From DATGKR01 sp035294565 (lineage in GTDB: Bacteria > Actinomycetota > Acidimicrobiia > Acidimicrobiales > Palsa-688), in assembly GCA_035294565.1 (NCBI GenBank), contig DATGKR010000089.1:1-9844 (forward strand): a stretch of DNA of 9,844 nt, read 5' to 3'. Under the pieces are notes generated by a model. That model was given only the letters and a program-made list of their open reading frames with translations. It was not told the origin of the DNA and ran no database searches. Shown in pieces: positions 1-7,711 of the stretch; the first letter of the stretch is position 1; every line of letters starts with the position of its first letter. A program made the translations under genes and the position numbers.

Positions 1-12
1 AGGCGGAGGGTG

Positions 13-1461
13 TCAGGCGGCGGGTGAGGAGGCCGCGAGGGCGGCAGTCGCCAGCTCCTCCAGGGAGGCCGCTAGGTGGCCGAGGAAGCGTTGCGGGTCG
101 CCCATGACCTCGGGCGCGGTGATGAGCCCCATGCTCATCGAACCGGCGTAGCTGTAGACCGTGAGGTTGAAGTTGGACGGAGGAACGGTCACCGCGAAGG
201 AGATCCAGTCGGATACCTCCACGTCGCCGAACCAGCGGGTCTCGCGGGGCCCGGCGACGTTGGCGGTGGTCACGTTGTTGACCGTCCGGGGGAGCAGGTA
301 GGCCAGCCGTCGCTGGAAGAACGGCGAGAGCCGGCAGCTGTACTCGGTCCAGCGCAGGGCCATCTCCAGGCCGGTCGCCCTGCGCAGATCCACGCCGAGC
401 CGGCAGCTGTCGTTGGTGGAACGCAGGCACTCGAGGGGGTCGGCCTGCTCGGAGTGCAGTCGCACCGTCGTCGGGGTGATGCGGTTCCCCCAGCGGCGCT
501 CGAAGCTGCCCGCGTCCGCTCCCACCCCGAAAACGGCGGTCGCCTCCGCTGCGGGCTCCCCCCTCGCCAGGAGCTCTCTCCGGACCGCCATGGCGACCAC
601 AGCGTGGAGGACCCCGTTGATGGTGCTCCCGGTCGCGTCGGCCACCTGCTTGAACGATGCGAACGGCAGCGAAGCCGAGGCGCACACCCGCGCCGCCCCG
701 CAGCGCGTGTTGCAGAAGTTGCGCCGGCAGCCTACGAACGGGGCGGTGGTGGGATGGGAGGCGCGAAAACGGCGCCCCCGGCGGTGGGCGGCGACGGCGT
801 CGACGCAGAGGCGGGCGAGACCCGCGAGCCAGCGGGGCAGGTCCGCGACGGCGAGCGCCAGCAGGGTCCCCGGCCCGGCCGAGCGCGTCCGCTCACCAGT
901 GGCCGAACCCCGCCGTGCCGAGGGCCCCACGGGCGTCCCCCGGTCGGGAGTGGTTACGGCGAGGAACGTGTTGCGGGCGGCGAGGCCGTCCATGATCGAA
1001 TGGTGGACCCTGGCGACCACCGCCTGGCGCCCACCTTCGAGGCCGTGGACGAGCGTCAAGGCCCACAGGGGCCGGGAGCGGTCCAGTCGGTTCTCGGCCA
1101 GCCGGGACGCCAGGGCGTCCAGTTCCTGCCGCCCCCCCGGCGGCGCAAGGGTCACCTCGGAGAGGTGGGAGTCGAGGTCGAAATCGGGGTCGTCGACCCA
1201 GAACGGGCGGGCGAACCCGGGGACGAACACCGCCTTCTGCGTCGAACGGGCGACGATCCCGAGCCGGCCGGCGATGGCCTCCCTGAGCTCGGCGAGCTCG
1301 ACGGGCCGGCCCCGTGCCGAGGTGTCGAGCACCAGCACCTTGAGCGTGTGCAGCGGCGTTTCGGGCGTCTCCATGTGCAAGAAGACGGTGTCGACACCCC
1401 GGGCGCGCTCAGGAAGACCCCGGCGCCCGGGCCCGCCCCAGCGCCCCGTCCGTTTGCTCAC
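13..1461 (-). CDS. Divergent WS/DGAT-family O-acyltransferase (wax ester synthase / diacylglycerol acyltransferase), 482 aa
   Basis: Family role: transfer of an acyl group from acyl-CoA to a fatty alcohol or diacylglycerol, usually at the membrane or lipid-body surface. The N-terminal half has the family opening (VDTVFLHMETPETPLH, residues 23-38), the PLW motif (131-133) and the catalytic HHSIMDG (HHxxxDG, 153-159). The C-terminal half keeps NVAGP (401-405), close to the usual NVPGP. I chose the GTG at 1459-1461 because its GTGA overlaps the TGA of the upstream acyl-CoA synthetase gene, suggesting translational coupling. An AAGGAG lies 13 nt upstream, a rather long spacing. The longer frame to 1503 would intrude into that gene. 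Oddities: the Asn-Asp motif reads Asn-Gly (282-283), and the VPVSxR stretch of its paralogue at 3035-4462 is not recognisable here. The family is secure; the substrate is unknown and activity may be altered. Confidence 0.9.
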   Translation of the reverse strand: MSKRTGRWGGPGRRGLPERARGVDTVFLHMETPETPLHTLKVLVLDTSARGRPVELAELREAIAGRLGIVARSTQKAVFVPGFARPFWVDDPDFDLDSHLSEVTLAPPGGRQELDALASRLAENRLDRSRPLWALTLVHGLEGGRQAVVARVHHSIMDGLAARNTFLAVTTPDRGTPVGPSARRGSATGERTRSAGPGTLLALAVADLPRWLAGLARLCVDAVAAHRRGRRFRASHPTTAPFVGCRRNFCNTRCGAARVCASASLPFASFKQVADATGSTINGVLHAVVAMAVRRELLARGEPAAEATAVFGVGADAGSFERRWGNRITPTTVRLHSEQADPLECLRSTNDSCRLGVDLRRATGLEMALRWTEYSCRLSPFFQRRLAYLLPRTVNNVTTANVAGPRETRWFGDVEVSDWISFAVTVPPSNFNLTVYSYAGSMSMGLITAPEVMGDPQRFLGHLAASLEELATAALAASSPAA

Positions 1462-3038
1462 GCCGGCTCGCCGGCTCCTTCCAGCGCTGCCTGGCGGGCC
1501 CATCCGTAGTCCGGTTTGCCCGACGGGGACCTCTGTATGGCGTCCACGGTGACAAGCCCGCGGGGCACCTTGTAGCCGGCGAGGTGCCGGCGAGCCTCGG
1601 CCTGCAGCGAGTCAAGGTCTGGTGAGGTGCCCGGCTGGGGCGCCACGACGGCGACCACGCGCTCGCCCCACACCTCGTCCGGCACTCCCACAACCAGGGC
1701 GTCGTGGACGTCAGGGTGGCCGCGAAGAACCTCCTCGACCTCCTCGGCGTAGACCTTCTCCCCGCCGGTGTTGATCGAGCTGGAGTCGCGTCCGAGCAGG
1801 ACGACCTTGCCGTCGGACTCGACGCGGGCCCAGTCGCCCGGCAGGACCCACCTCACGCCGTCCACCTCTACGAAGGTCGCTTTGGTCTTGGCCTCGTCCT
1901 TGTAGTAGCCGAGCGGGATGTGTCCGCGCTTGGCGAGGCGGCCCACCACGCCTGAACCGGGTTCCACGCGGCGCAACTCCTCGTCGAAAACGCAGGTGCG
2001 CTCGTCGACGGCAAACTCGCCGGCGTCGGAGCGGGTTCCGGCCACCCCCGTCTCGGAGGAGCCGAAGGCGTCGATGATGATCACGTTGGGCAGCAGCTTG
2101 GATATGCGGGCCTTGGTCGAGGCGGACAGGATGGCGCCGCCCGACGAGAAAACGATGAGCGACGAGGTGTCGAGCTCCCCCCGCCGCTCCAGCTCGTCGA
2201 GCAGGGGCCGGGCCATGGCGTCGCCCACCACGGTGATGACGTTGATCCTCTCCCGGGCGACGGCCTCCCACGCCTCCGCCGGGTCGAAGCTCCCGGGCGA
2301 GAGCAGCACCACCTTGCCCCCCCCGAACCATGTTATGAACGCCCCCCAGTGGGCGCTCACGTGCATCAAAGGCGGGGCGCACAGCTGCACCAGCGGGAAG
2401 TCCGTGACGCGTTCGGGCAGCTCGTCGGGAGAGGTGATCGGGCCCTTGTTCATGAGCGGGTCACCGCCCCCGAGGGCGGCGAAGAAGATGTCCTCGTGGC
2501 GCCACATCACCCCTTTCGGCATCCCCGTGGTCCCGCCGGTGTAGGCCAGGTAGATGTCGTCGTCCGACCTTCCCTCGAAGCGCCGGCAGGGGTCCGAGCC
2601 GGCGAGCGCCTCCTCGTAGTCCGGCCAGTCGGCCGGCGTGCCGGTAGCGTCGTCCACGCAGAGCAGGGTGTGGATCTTCCCGGTGCGCACCGCTTCGACG
2701 ACCGGCGCGAACTGGCGGTGGGCGATGACCGCGACGAGGTCGGCGTTGTCGTAGAGGTAGGCCAGTTCACGTTCCACGTAGCGGTAGTTGACGTTCACCG
2801 GGACGGCTCTCAGCTTGAACGCGGCGAGCATGCCCTCCAGGTACTCGGTCCCGTTGAACAGGTGCAGGCCCACGTGGTCGCCGGGACCTACGCCCCGGGC
2901 GGCCAGCCAGTTGGCGAGCCGGTTGGCCCGCTCGTCGAGGCCGGCGTAGGTGAGGCGGCGCGCCGGGGTCACCAGCGCCTCGCGGTCAGGCACCTTGTCC
3001 GCGACCCGTTCGAAGAGGTGGGAGAGGTTGAAGCTCAC
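1458..3038 (-). CDS. Acyl-CoA synthetase, FadD19-like (AMP-forming), 526 aa
   Basis: ATP-dependent ligase that activates a carboxylic acid to its acyl-CoA through an acyl-adenylate; cytosolic or membrane-associated. Motifs of the adenylate-forming superfamily are all present: phosphate-binding YTGGTTGMPKG (residues 166-176), DAFGSSETG (323-331), GDW (401-403), the GRDSSSINTGGEKVY hinge region (416-430) and the C-terminal SPSGKPDY, whose Lys508 is the expected adenylation lysine. The N-terminus (SFNLSHLFERVADKVPDREA) and VNVNYRYVERELAYLY (81-96) resemble actinobacterial FadD19-like synthetases, some of which act on steroid side chains. The GTG start at 3036-3038 forms a GTGA overlap with the upstream acyltransferase stop, with a G-run 5 nt upstream as a weak ribosome site. 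The open frame extends to 3698, but that part is a shadow of the upstream gene. Lying between two acyltransferases, it probably supplies their acyl-CoA. The enzyme class is secure; the substrate is inferred. Confidence 0.94.
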   Translation of the reverse strand: MSFNLSHLFERVADKVPDREALVTPARRLTYAGLDERANRLANWLAARGVGPGDHVGLHLFNGTEYLEGMLAAFKLRAVPVNVNYRYVERELAYLYDNADLVAVIAHRQFAPVVEAVRTGKIHTLLCVDDATGTPADWPDYEEALAGSDPCRRFEGRSDDDIYLAYTGGTTGMPKGVMWRHEDIFFAALGGGDPLMNKGPITSPDELPERVTDFPLVQLCAPPLMHVSAHWGAFITWFGGGKVVLLSPGSFDPAEAWEAVARERINVITVVGDAMARPLLDELERRGELDTSSLIVFSSGGAILSASTKARISKLLPNVIIIDAFGSSETGVAGTRSDAGEFAVDERTCVFDEELRRVEPGSGVVGRLAKRGHIPLGYYKDEAKTKATFVEVDGVRWVLPGDWARVESDGKVVLLGRDSSSINTGGEKVYAEEVEEVLRGHPDVHDALVVGVPDEVWGERVVAVVAPQPGTSPDLDSLQAEARRHLAGYKVPRGLVTVDAIQRSPSGKPDYGWARQAALEGAGEPA

Positions 3039-4462
3039 CTGGTCCCCCCGAAGGGGTCCTCGACCGGGGTGGGATCGCCGAGGTTGCTCTCCTTCATCAG
3101 CTCCCGGAGGGCGTCGGGGACGGCGTCGGCGATCGCCCACGGATCGGGGACCAGATCCGGGTCGACGTGGACACCGAAGTCCACCCGGTCGCAGTAGGAC
3201 AAGACGGTGGTGTTCACGCCCATACCCTCCAAGATGATGGAGCACGGGTATATGCCGAGCACGCGCGCCCCGCTGGCGTAGATCGGCACGGGCGGCCCCG
3301 GCACGTTGGAGACGAGCGTGTTGACGCGGAGGGGCATGCGGGTCATGAGGTTGGTGCTGTACGCCGCGCGGATGACCGACGAGATGAGCACCGGCGCCGC
3401 CACCTCGCCGATCGACTGGATCTGGCGGGCCCTGACGGCTTGGAGCATCTCCTTGGAGCTCTGGCTCGAGTCGTAGATCTCCCGGAGGCGTGCGACCGGG
3501 TCGTCGAGGTGGGTGGCGAGGGAGACGAGCATCGAGCTCACCTGGTTGTCCTGGGCGGTGTTCCCTTCGGCGCGGGTGGAGACCGGCACTGCGCTGACCA
3601 GGGGGGCGTCGGGCAGCTGGCCCAATCCGAGCAGGTAGCTGCGCAGCGCGCCGGCTACCAGGGCGAGGATGACGTCGTTGACCTTCACTTGGTGGCACTG
3701 CTTGAGGGCATGCACGTCGGCGAGGGCCACCGAGGAGAACGCCAGGCTGCGGCGAGGTCCGACGGTGCCGTTGAAGGGGGTCACCGGGGCTTGGAGTAGC
3801 TGACGGTTGGCCGGTTGGCGGACCATGCGGTCGACGATCGTCACGCCGCGTCGGGCGAGGCTCATGGCGAAACGGAGGTTGCGCCGGGGCGAACCGACCA
3901 TGCGCCTGGCCGCGCCGGCGAGCAGTTCCAGGTCGGAGGGGTCCGGCCCGGCGCTGGTGTCAGCCTCGGGGGGTGTCCGCGGAGGCGGGTCCGGTTCGAG
4001 GTCGAGGAGCGCGGTCGCCAGGCTCGCCCCGGCGATGCCGTCGAGGAGGCAGTGGTGGTACTTCATGAGAAGGGCGACCCGCCCGCCGGCGAGCCCCTCC
4101 AGCAGCCACAGCTCCCAGAGGGGCCGGCGCCTGTCGAGTTGGATGCCGAGGAGCGTGCCGGCGAGCTCGGCGGTCTCTTTCGCCCCGCCGGGGGAGGGCA
4201 CCGCGACGCGCCTGACGTGTTGGCGAACGTCGAAGTTGGGGTCGTCCACCCACACGGGGCGGTCCAGGTTGCCGGGTACCTCGCGCAGCTTCCAACGGAA
4301 CTTCGGCGCGAAGTCGAGACGCTCCTCGATCCTCTCCACGAGCGCCTCGAAGCTGAAGCGGGAGCCTTCGGTCTCGAGGATCGTCAGGCCACCCACGTGC
4401 TGGTGCCAGGAGGGCGTCTCGAGCGACAGGAACAGGGCGTCGGTGCCGTTCAGCCTCTTCAT
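3035..4462 (-). CDS. WS/DGAT-family O-acyltransferase, canonical motifs, 475 aa
   Basis: Acyl-CoA-dependent acyltransferase expected to make wax esters or triacylglycerol. The sequence opens with LNGTDALFLSLETPSWHQHVGG (first part at residues 4-17), typical of the family. It carries PLW (114-116), catalytic HHCLLDG (136-142; His137 and Asp141 by family precedent), PFNG (229-232), the Asn-Asp pair in KVNDVILALVAGALRSYL (260-277), VPVSTR (292-297) and SNVPGP (385-390). Length is normal for the family. The ATG at 4460-4462 has an AGGGAG Shine-Dalgarno 7 nt upstream and lies 18 bp after the stop of the serine hydrolase gene. The stop overlaps the next gene as GTGA. It differs strongly from the second acyltransferase at 13-1461, so the two are old paralogues and not a recent tandem copy. 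The acceptor alcohol cannot be told from sequence. Confidence 0.95.
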   Translation of the reverse strand: MKRLNGTDALFLSLETPSWHQHVGGLTILETEGSRFSFEALVERIEERLDFAPKFRWKLREVPGNLDRPVWVDDPNFDVRQHVRRVAVPSPGGAKETAELAGTLLGIQLDRRRPLWELWLLEGLAGGRVALLMKYHHCLLDGIAGASLATALLDLEPDPPPRTPPEADTSAGPDPSDLELLAGAARRMVGSPRRNLRFAMSLARRGVTIVDRMVRQPANRQLLQAPVTPFNGTVGPRRSLAFSSVALADVHALKQCHQVKVNDVILALVAGALRSYLLGLGQLPDAPLVSAVPVSTRAEGNTAQDNQVSSMLVSLATHLDDPVARLREIYDSSQSSKEMLQAVRARQIQSIGEVAAPVLISSVIRAAYSTNLMTRMPLRVNTLVSNVPGPPVPIYASGARVLGIYPCSIILEGMGVNTTVLSYCDRVDFGVHVDPDLVPDPWAIADAVPDALRELMKESNLGDPTPVEDPFGGTR

Positions 4463-4480
4463 GGTCTCGCTCCCTATCGG

Positions 4481-5554
4481 TCAGGTGCCGGCCGCCACGC
4501 CGGCTGCCAGAGTGGACATTTCGACAGCCCGGGCGCCGGTCCTGCGCATGTCGCCGTGAAGCCCGTTGTGGAGGAAGGCGAAGGAGACGCCGCTTGCGGG
4601 GTCCGCCCACCCGACCTGCCCGTGGGCGCCGGCGTGGCCGAACGCCCGTGGCGAGCAGAGCGCCCCGAAGCAGGCGTAGCGCAGGACGTGCTTGCCGTCG
4701 TCGCCGGCGACGACGAGGCCCAGCGTCCGGTTGACCGGCACCTGCATCACCGGGTCGACCAGCCGGCAGCGGATGTTGGAGGTGACGTCGCGAAGCGTCG
4801 GCTCCGACCACAGCCCGTGGGTGTTGTGCAGCAGCTCCTGGTAGAAAAAGGCGAGGTCGGCGGCGGTCATGATCCCCCCGCCGCCAGGGACCCCCGCGGC
4901 GATCGCCTCGGGGCTGGCCAGGTGGCGGGCCGGGTCGTCAACACCGAGCGGGCGGGAGCCGACGGGGGTCGGGGGGGCGATCCCCTCCTGCTCATCGGGG
5001 GGGATGCCGAGCAGCCGCGGGAGCCCCATCGGGCGTGTCACCAGCGCCTCGACGGCGTCGCGGAAGTCCCGGCCGTCGAGGCGCTCGATCAGGTCGGCGA
5101 GGACCCAATGGGCCGACGAGGGGTGGTAGGCGAAGCGGCTGCCGGGTTCCCACTCCAGCTTCCAGGTCGCGAAGCGCTTCCTCCTCCGCTCGGCGTCGGC
5201 GCCCTCCTCGGGATGCATCGGGGCGTTCGGGAACCCCGCCGTGTGCAGCAACAGCTGCTCGATCGTCGCCCGGCCCGGCCCTCCCACCAGCTCGGGGACG
5301 AGATCCTCCACGGCGGCGTCCACCGCCAACGAGCCCCGGTCGACGAGCCGCCAGGCGGCGGCGGCGACGATCGGCTTGGTCGCCGAGTAGGCGGCGAAGC
5401 GGGTGCTGGTGGTCGCCTCGCCGAACGCTTCGAAGAGCTCCAGCTTGCCGCCGCGGGCGACGGCCACCTGGCATGCGGGCACGGCGCCCTGTTCCACGTA
5501 GAGGGCCGCCTGATCGGCCAGGGCTCCCCAGGTGCCCACGGCGGTCCGGCTCAT
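4481..5554 (-). CDS. SxxK serine hydrolase, class C beta-lactamase / esterase-like, 357 aa
   Basis: Member of the beta-lactamase/penicillin-binding fold family that includes family VIII esterases such as EstB. Ser57 and Lys60 of SATK (57-60) are the expected nucleophile and base. LLLHTAGF (101-108) matches the conserved segment after the active site. The second motif is Tyr143 in FAYHPSSAHWVL (141-152), and GHAGAHGQVGWADP (306-319) fills the place of the third, KTG-like motif. There is no obvious signal peptide, which favours a cytosolic esterase over a secreted beta-lactamase. The ATG at 5552-5554 forms ATGA with the stop of the upstream hydrolase gene; the open frame continues to 6301 only as a shadow. 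Together with that hydrolase and the downstream acyltransferases it suggests ester turnover. The substrate is unknown, and resistance to beta-lactams should not be assumed. Confidence 0.9.
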   Translation of the reverse strand: MSRTAVGTWGALADQAALYVEQGAVPACQVAVARGGKLELFEAFGEATTSTRFAAYSATKPIVAAAAWRLVDRGSLAVDAAVEDLVPELVGGPGRATIEQLLLHTAGFPNAPMHPEEGADAERRRKRFATWKLEWEPGSRFAYHPSSAHWVLADLIERLDGRDFRDAVEALVTRPMGLPRLLGIPPDEQEGIAPPTPVGSRPLGVDDPARHLASPEAIAAGVPGGGGIMTAADLAFFYQELLHNTHGLWSEPTLRDVTSNIRCRLVDPVMQVPVNRTLGLVVAGDDGKHVLRYACFGALCSPRAFGHAGAHGQVGWADPASGVSFAFLHNGLHGDMRRTGARAVEMSTLAAGVAAGT

Positions 5555-6714
5555 GCCGCGGGCGCCAGGTCCCCCAGCGCCGCGTCGAGGAAGGCCTTTA
5601 CCTCGCCGGACCACACGTGGCTCACGTGACCTCCGGGGTACCACAGGATGGCCGGCCGCTCCCAGTGCTCCCACAGCTCGAGGGCGTGGCGGGGGGTGGT
5701 CACCGCGTCTCCGAGGCCGGCGAAGATGAAGCGCCGCTCGCGCGGGGGGTGGGCGGCGAAGCTGAGGGGGTCGATCAGCCGGTCGACGGCGAGCGCCTCC
5801 TCGGAAGCGAGCAGGCCGCTGAGCTTCCGCCCCCGGACGCCGCCCACCCGGCGCAGCTGGTGGGCGAGCAGGCGCGCCAGGCCGGTGACGGGGACGCCCG
5901 CCACGACCGTCCCCACCGACGGTTCGAGCCCGGCGACGATGCCCGCCGTGTGGCCGCCGAGGGACACCCCGTAGACGGCGACGTGCGGGGCGCCCTGGCG
6001 GCAGATCCAGCTCACGAGGCGCCTGATGTCGTGCACCGCCTGTAGCGTCGCGGCGACGTTCTGGACCGGGTCCATCCCCGGCACGTCGAGCCCTTTGACC
6101 GCCCGCTGGCCGTGAAGCGGCAGGACGGGCAGGGCGACGTTGAGGCCCAGCCGGCGGTAGAGGTGCTGGACCCGGAAGGAGACCAGGTCCGTCGAGCGCC
6201 CCTGCCCGGCACCGTGCACGCAGACCACCCACGGCCGCGGCGCCCCGGGATGGCGCAAGACGACGGCGTGCGCCACGGCGTTGGGGTAACCACGGCTCCA
6301 CGGGGCCCGCGCCTCGAGGGCCGGAGGCAGCACGCAGCCGGAAGGGTAGGCGAGCCGCTCGAAGCGGGTGCCGAAGGCCCAGCCTTCACCGACCGTCGGT
6401 TCGATCAGCGGCTCGGGTTGGCGGTAAAGGTCGGCGGCGGCGGTCCCTTCGAGGGCTTCGGCGACCCGGGCGGTCTCGGCCATCGCTTGGAGCAGGTCCT
6501 CCTCGCTCGGCACCCTCCGGATCATGGCGCTGGCCGCGAGGAAGAATTCGTCCACGCCTATCTCGCCCGCTTGCCGCCACGTTCGCGGAGCGGGCGGCGG
6601 CAGCCCTTCGGGCGGGCGGCGGGCGGCGGCCACCCAGCCGAGCAGCGTTCGTGGCAGCGTCGCCGCCAGGATCTGCAGGCGCTCGACGAGGCGGCGCGCC
6701 GTCCCCTGGTCCAT
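5551..6714 (-). CDS. Alpha/beta hydrolase (ABHD18/DUF2048-like), 387 aa
   Basis: Predicted serine hydrolase, first gene of the leftward operon. An N-terminal helical region of about 150 residues precedes the hydrolase core. The core shows WVVCVHGAGQG (residues 162-172, oxyanion-hole strand), the nucleophile elbow GVSLGG (249-254, Ser251), the likely acid Asp336 in FAGLGDAVTTP (331-341) and a histidine in GGHVSH (361-366, His363 or His366). Spacing is normal for the fold, so it looks catalytically intact. The conserved stretch LPVLPLHGQR (195-204) and the late DPLSFAAHPP (315-324) recall bacterial relatives of ABHD18, a placement made from memory. The ATG at 6712-6714 has an AGGA 7 nt upstream (6722-6725). 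The stop overlaps the next gene by ATGA. Lipid or ester hydrolysis is inferred from the neighbours only. Confidence 0.9.
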   Translation of the reverse strand: MDQGTARRLVERLQILAATLPRTLLGWVAAARRPPEGLPPPAPRTWRQAGEIGVDEFFLAASAMIRRVPSEEDLLQAMAETARVAEALEGTAAADLYRQPEPLIEPTVGEGWAFGTRFERLAYPSGCVLPPALEARAPWSRGYPNAVAHAVVLRHPGAPRPWVVCVHGAGQGRSTDLVSFRVQHLYRRLGLNVALPVLPLHGQRAVKGLDVPGMDPVQNVAATLQAVHDIRRLVSWICRQGAPHVAVYGVSLGGHTAGIVAGLEPSVGTVVAGVPVTGLARLLAHQLRRVGGVRGRKLSGLLASEEALAVDRLIDPLSFAAHPPRERRFIFAGLGDAVTTPRHALELWEHWERPAILWYPGGHVSHVWSGEVKAFLDAALGDLAPAA

Positions 6715-6817
6715 CTGCCATTCCTAGCCGTTGGGCGCGTTTGGGGCGAACCGGGCGGTACCGTTGGGCGGGACGTGCCCGCTCTGCCTCGTCGGGCGGC
6801 GCATCTAGCGTTTGGCC
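6715..6817. promoter_or_regulatory. Divergent intergenic region between the two arms
   Basis: This 103-bp spacer is the only sizeable non-coding stretch in the window and must hold the start signals for both arms unless they start elsewhere. The leftward side carries AGGA at 6722-6725 for the hydrolase gene, but I see no convincing -10 on that strand. The rightward side carries a TANNNT element at 6806-6811. A 10-bp direct repeat, CCGTTGGGCG, occurs at 6728-6737 and 6761-6770, and a palindrome CGGTACCG sits at 6756-6763. Whether a regulator binds here is unknown. Confidence 0.6.
6806..6811 (+). promoter_or_regulatory. -10-like element (TAGCGT) for a leaderless dioxygenase transcript
   Basis: TAGCGT fits TANNNT. 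Its last T lies 7 nt before the A of the ATG at 6818, the position expected if transcription starts on the first base of the start codon. No Shine-Dalgarno sequence precedes that ATG, which agrees with a leaderless message. No good -35 is visible. The same arrangement recurs at 7957-7962. Confidence 0.55.
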
Positions 6818-7681
6818 ATGCCGGTCAGGTCCCTCGGGTACATCCGCATCAGCGCTCAGGACCTGGCTGCGTGGCGCCGCTTCGCCGGCGAGTTCCTCGG
6901 GCTCATGGAGACCTCCGAAGGCGACGGCGCCCTGCGCTACCGGATGGACGACCACCCGCCCCGCCTGGTCGTCGCGGCCGGCGGCGAGAACCGTGTGGAG
7001 GCCGTCGGGTTCCAGGTGACCGGCCCGGAGGAGCTTGTCGCCCTGTCTGGCGCGGTCGAGGCGGCCGGGGCCAAGGTCGTTGCCCTCGACGCCCCCGAAG
7101 CTCGGGACCGGGGGGTGACGGAGGCGGTCCGCTTCGACGACCCCGCCGGCAACCCGCTCGAGCTGTACTGGGGACCCGCGCTGCAGCACCGGCGCGCTGA
7201 GACCCCGCTGGTCAGCGGCTTCGTCACCGCAGAGCAGGGAATGGGCCACGTGGTGCTCACCGCCCCCGACACGGGCGAGGCCTACCGCTTCTACACCGAG
7301 GTCCTCGGCTTCCGGGCCCGTAACACGATGCGGCTGGGCGACCAGACGCTGTGGTTCCTCGGGTGCAACCGTCGCCACCACACCGTCGGGCTGATGCCGA
7401 TGCCCGGCCCCGGACGGCTGGTCCACTTCATGGTCGAGGCGGGCACCCTCGACGACGTGGGCCGCGCGTGGGACCGGGCGGGGAAGCTGGAGGTGCCGGT
7501 CATGCAGACCCTCGGGCGCCACACGAACGACCGTATGGTCTCCTTCTACGTCATCAGCCCCGGGGGCTTCGCCGTCGAGTTCGGCTTCGACGGCCTTCGC
7601 GTCGACGAAGAGGAACCGGTGTACGAGATCACCGAGGGAGCCTTCTGGGGGCACCGCTTCGTCAACTTTCCGAACCTGTAG
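6818..7681 (+). CDS. Type I extradiol ring-cleavage dioxygenase, BphC/HsaC-like (VOC superfamily), 287 aa
   Basis: Predicted Fe(II) enzyme that opens a catechol ring next to its hydroxyls (meta cleavage). It has two glyoxalase/VOC modules: an N-terminal one (about 1-130) without metal ligands and a C-terminal catalytic one. By alignment from memory with BphC, the iron ligands are His144 (GMGHVVLTAPD), His203 (LVHFMVE) and Glu254 (FAVEFG). Second-sphere residues are His188 (RRHHTVGL), His235, Asn237 and Asp238 (LGRHTNDRMVSFYV) and Tyr244. Length is close to the usual 290-300. I chose the ATG at 6818; a TTG at 6812 would add two residues, but the TANNNT element is placed for a leaderless start at 6818. 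The substrate could be a biphenyl-type, steroid (HsaC-like) or other catechol. The enzyme class is firm, the substrate open. Confidence 0.93.
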   Translation: MPVRSLGYIRISAQDLAAWRRFAGEFLGLMETSEGDGALRYRMDDHPPRLVVAAGGENRVEAVGFQVTGPEELVALSGAVEAAGAKVVALDAPEARDRGVTEAVRFDDPAGNPLELYWGPALQHRRAETPLVSGFVTAEQGMGHVVLTAPDTGEAYRFYTEVLGFRARNTMRLGDQTLWFLGCNRRHHTVGLMPMPGPGRLVHFMVEAGTLDDVGRAWDRAGKLEVPVMQTLGRHTNDRMVSFYVISPGGFAVEFGFDGLRVDEEEPVYEITEGAFWGHRFVNFPNL

Positions 7682-7711
7682 CGGTGTTTCGACACGGGTG
7701 AAGCCGGGAAC

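Noticed and set aside
76..1552. Long plus-strand frames opposite the first acyltransferase gene
   Set aside because: They mirror a gene with HHxxxDG and PLW motifs, have Arg/Pro/Gly-rich composition and no family features.
3039..3698. Upstream extension of the acyl-CoA synthetase frame
   Set aside because: It overlaps the acyltransferase gene in another frame and lacks family similarity. The GTGA junction and the normal synthetase N-terminus at 3038 settle the start.
3815..5629. A 604-codon open frame on the plus strand opposite the acyltransferase and serine hydrolase genes
   Set aside because: It is antisense to two genes with clear catalytic motifs. It reads as low-complexity Gly/Ala/Arg/Pro/Val, as expected from high-GC codon bias, and has no recognisable domain.
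5555..6301. Upstream extension of the serine hydrolase frame
   Set aside because: The extension lies inside the alpha/beta hydrolase gene in another frame and is Arg/Pro-rich. The ATGA overlap at 5551-5554 gives the natural start.
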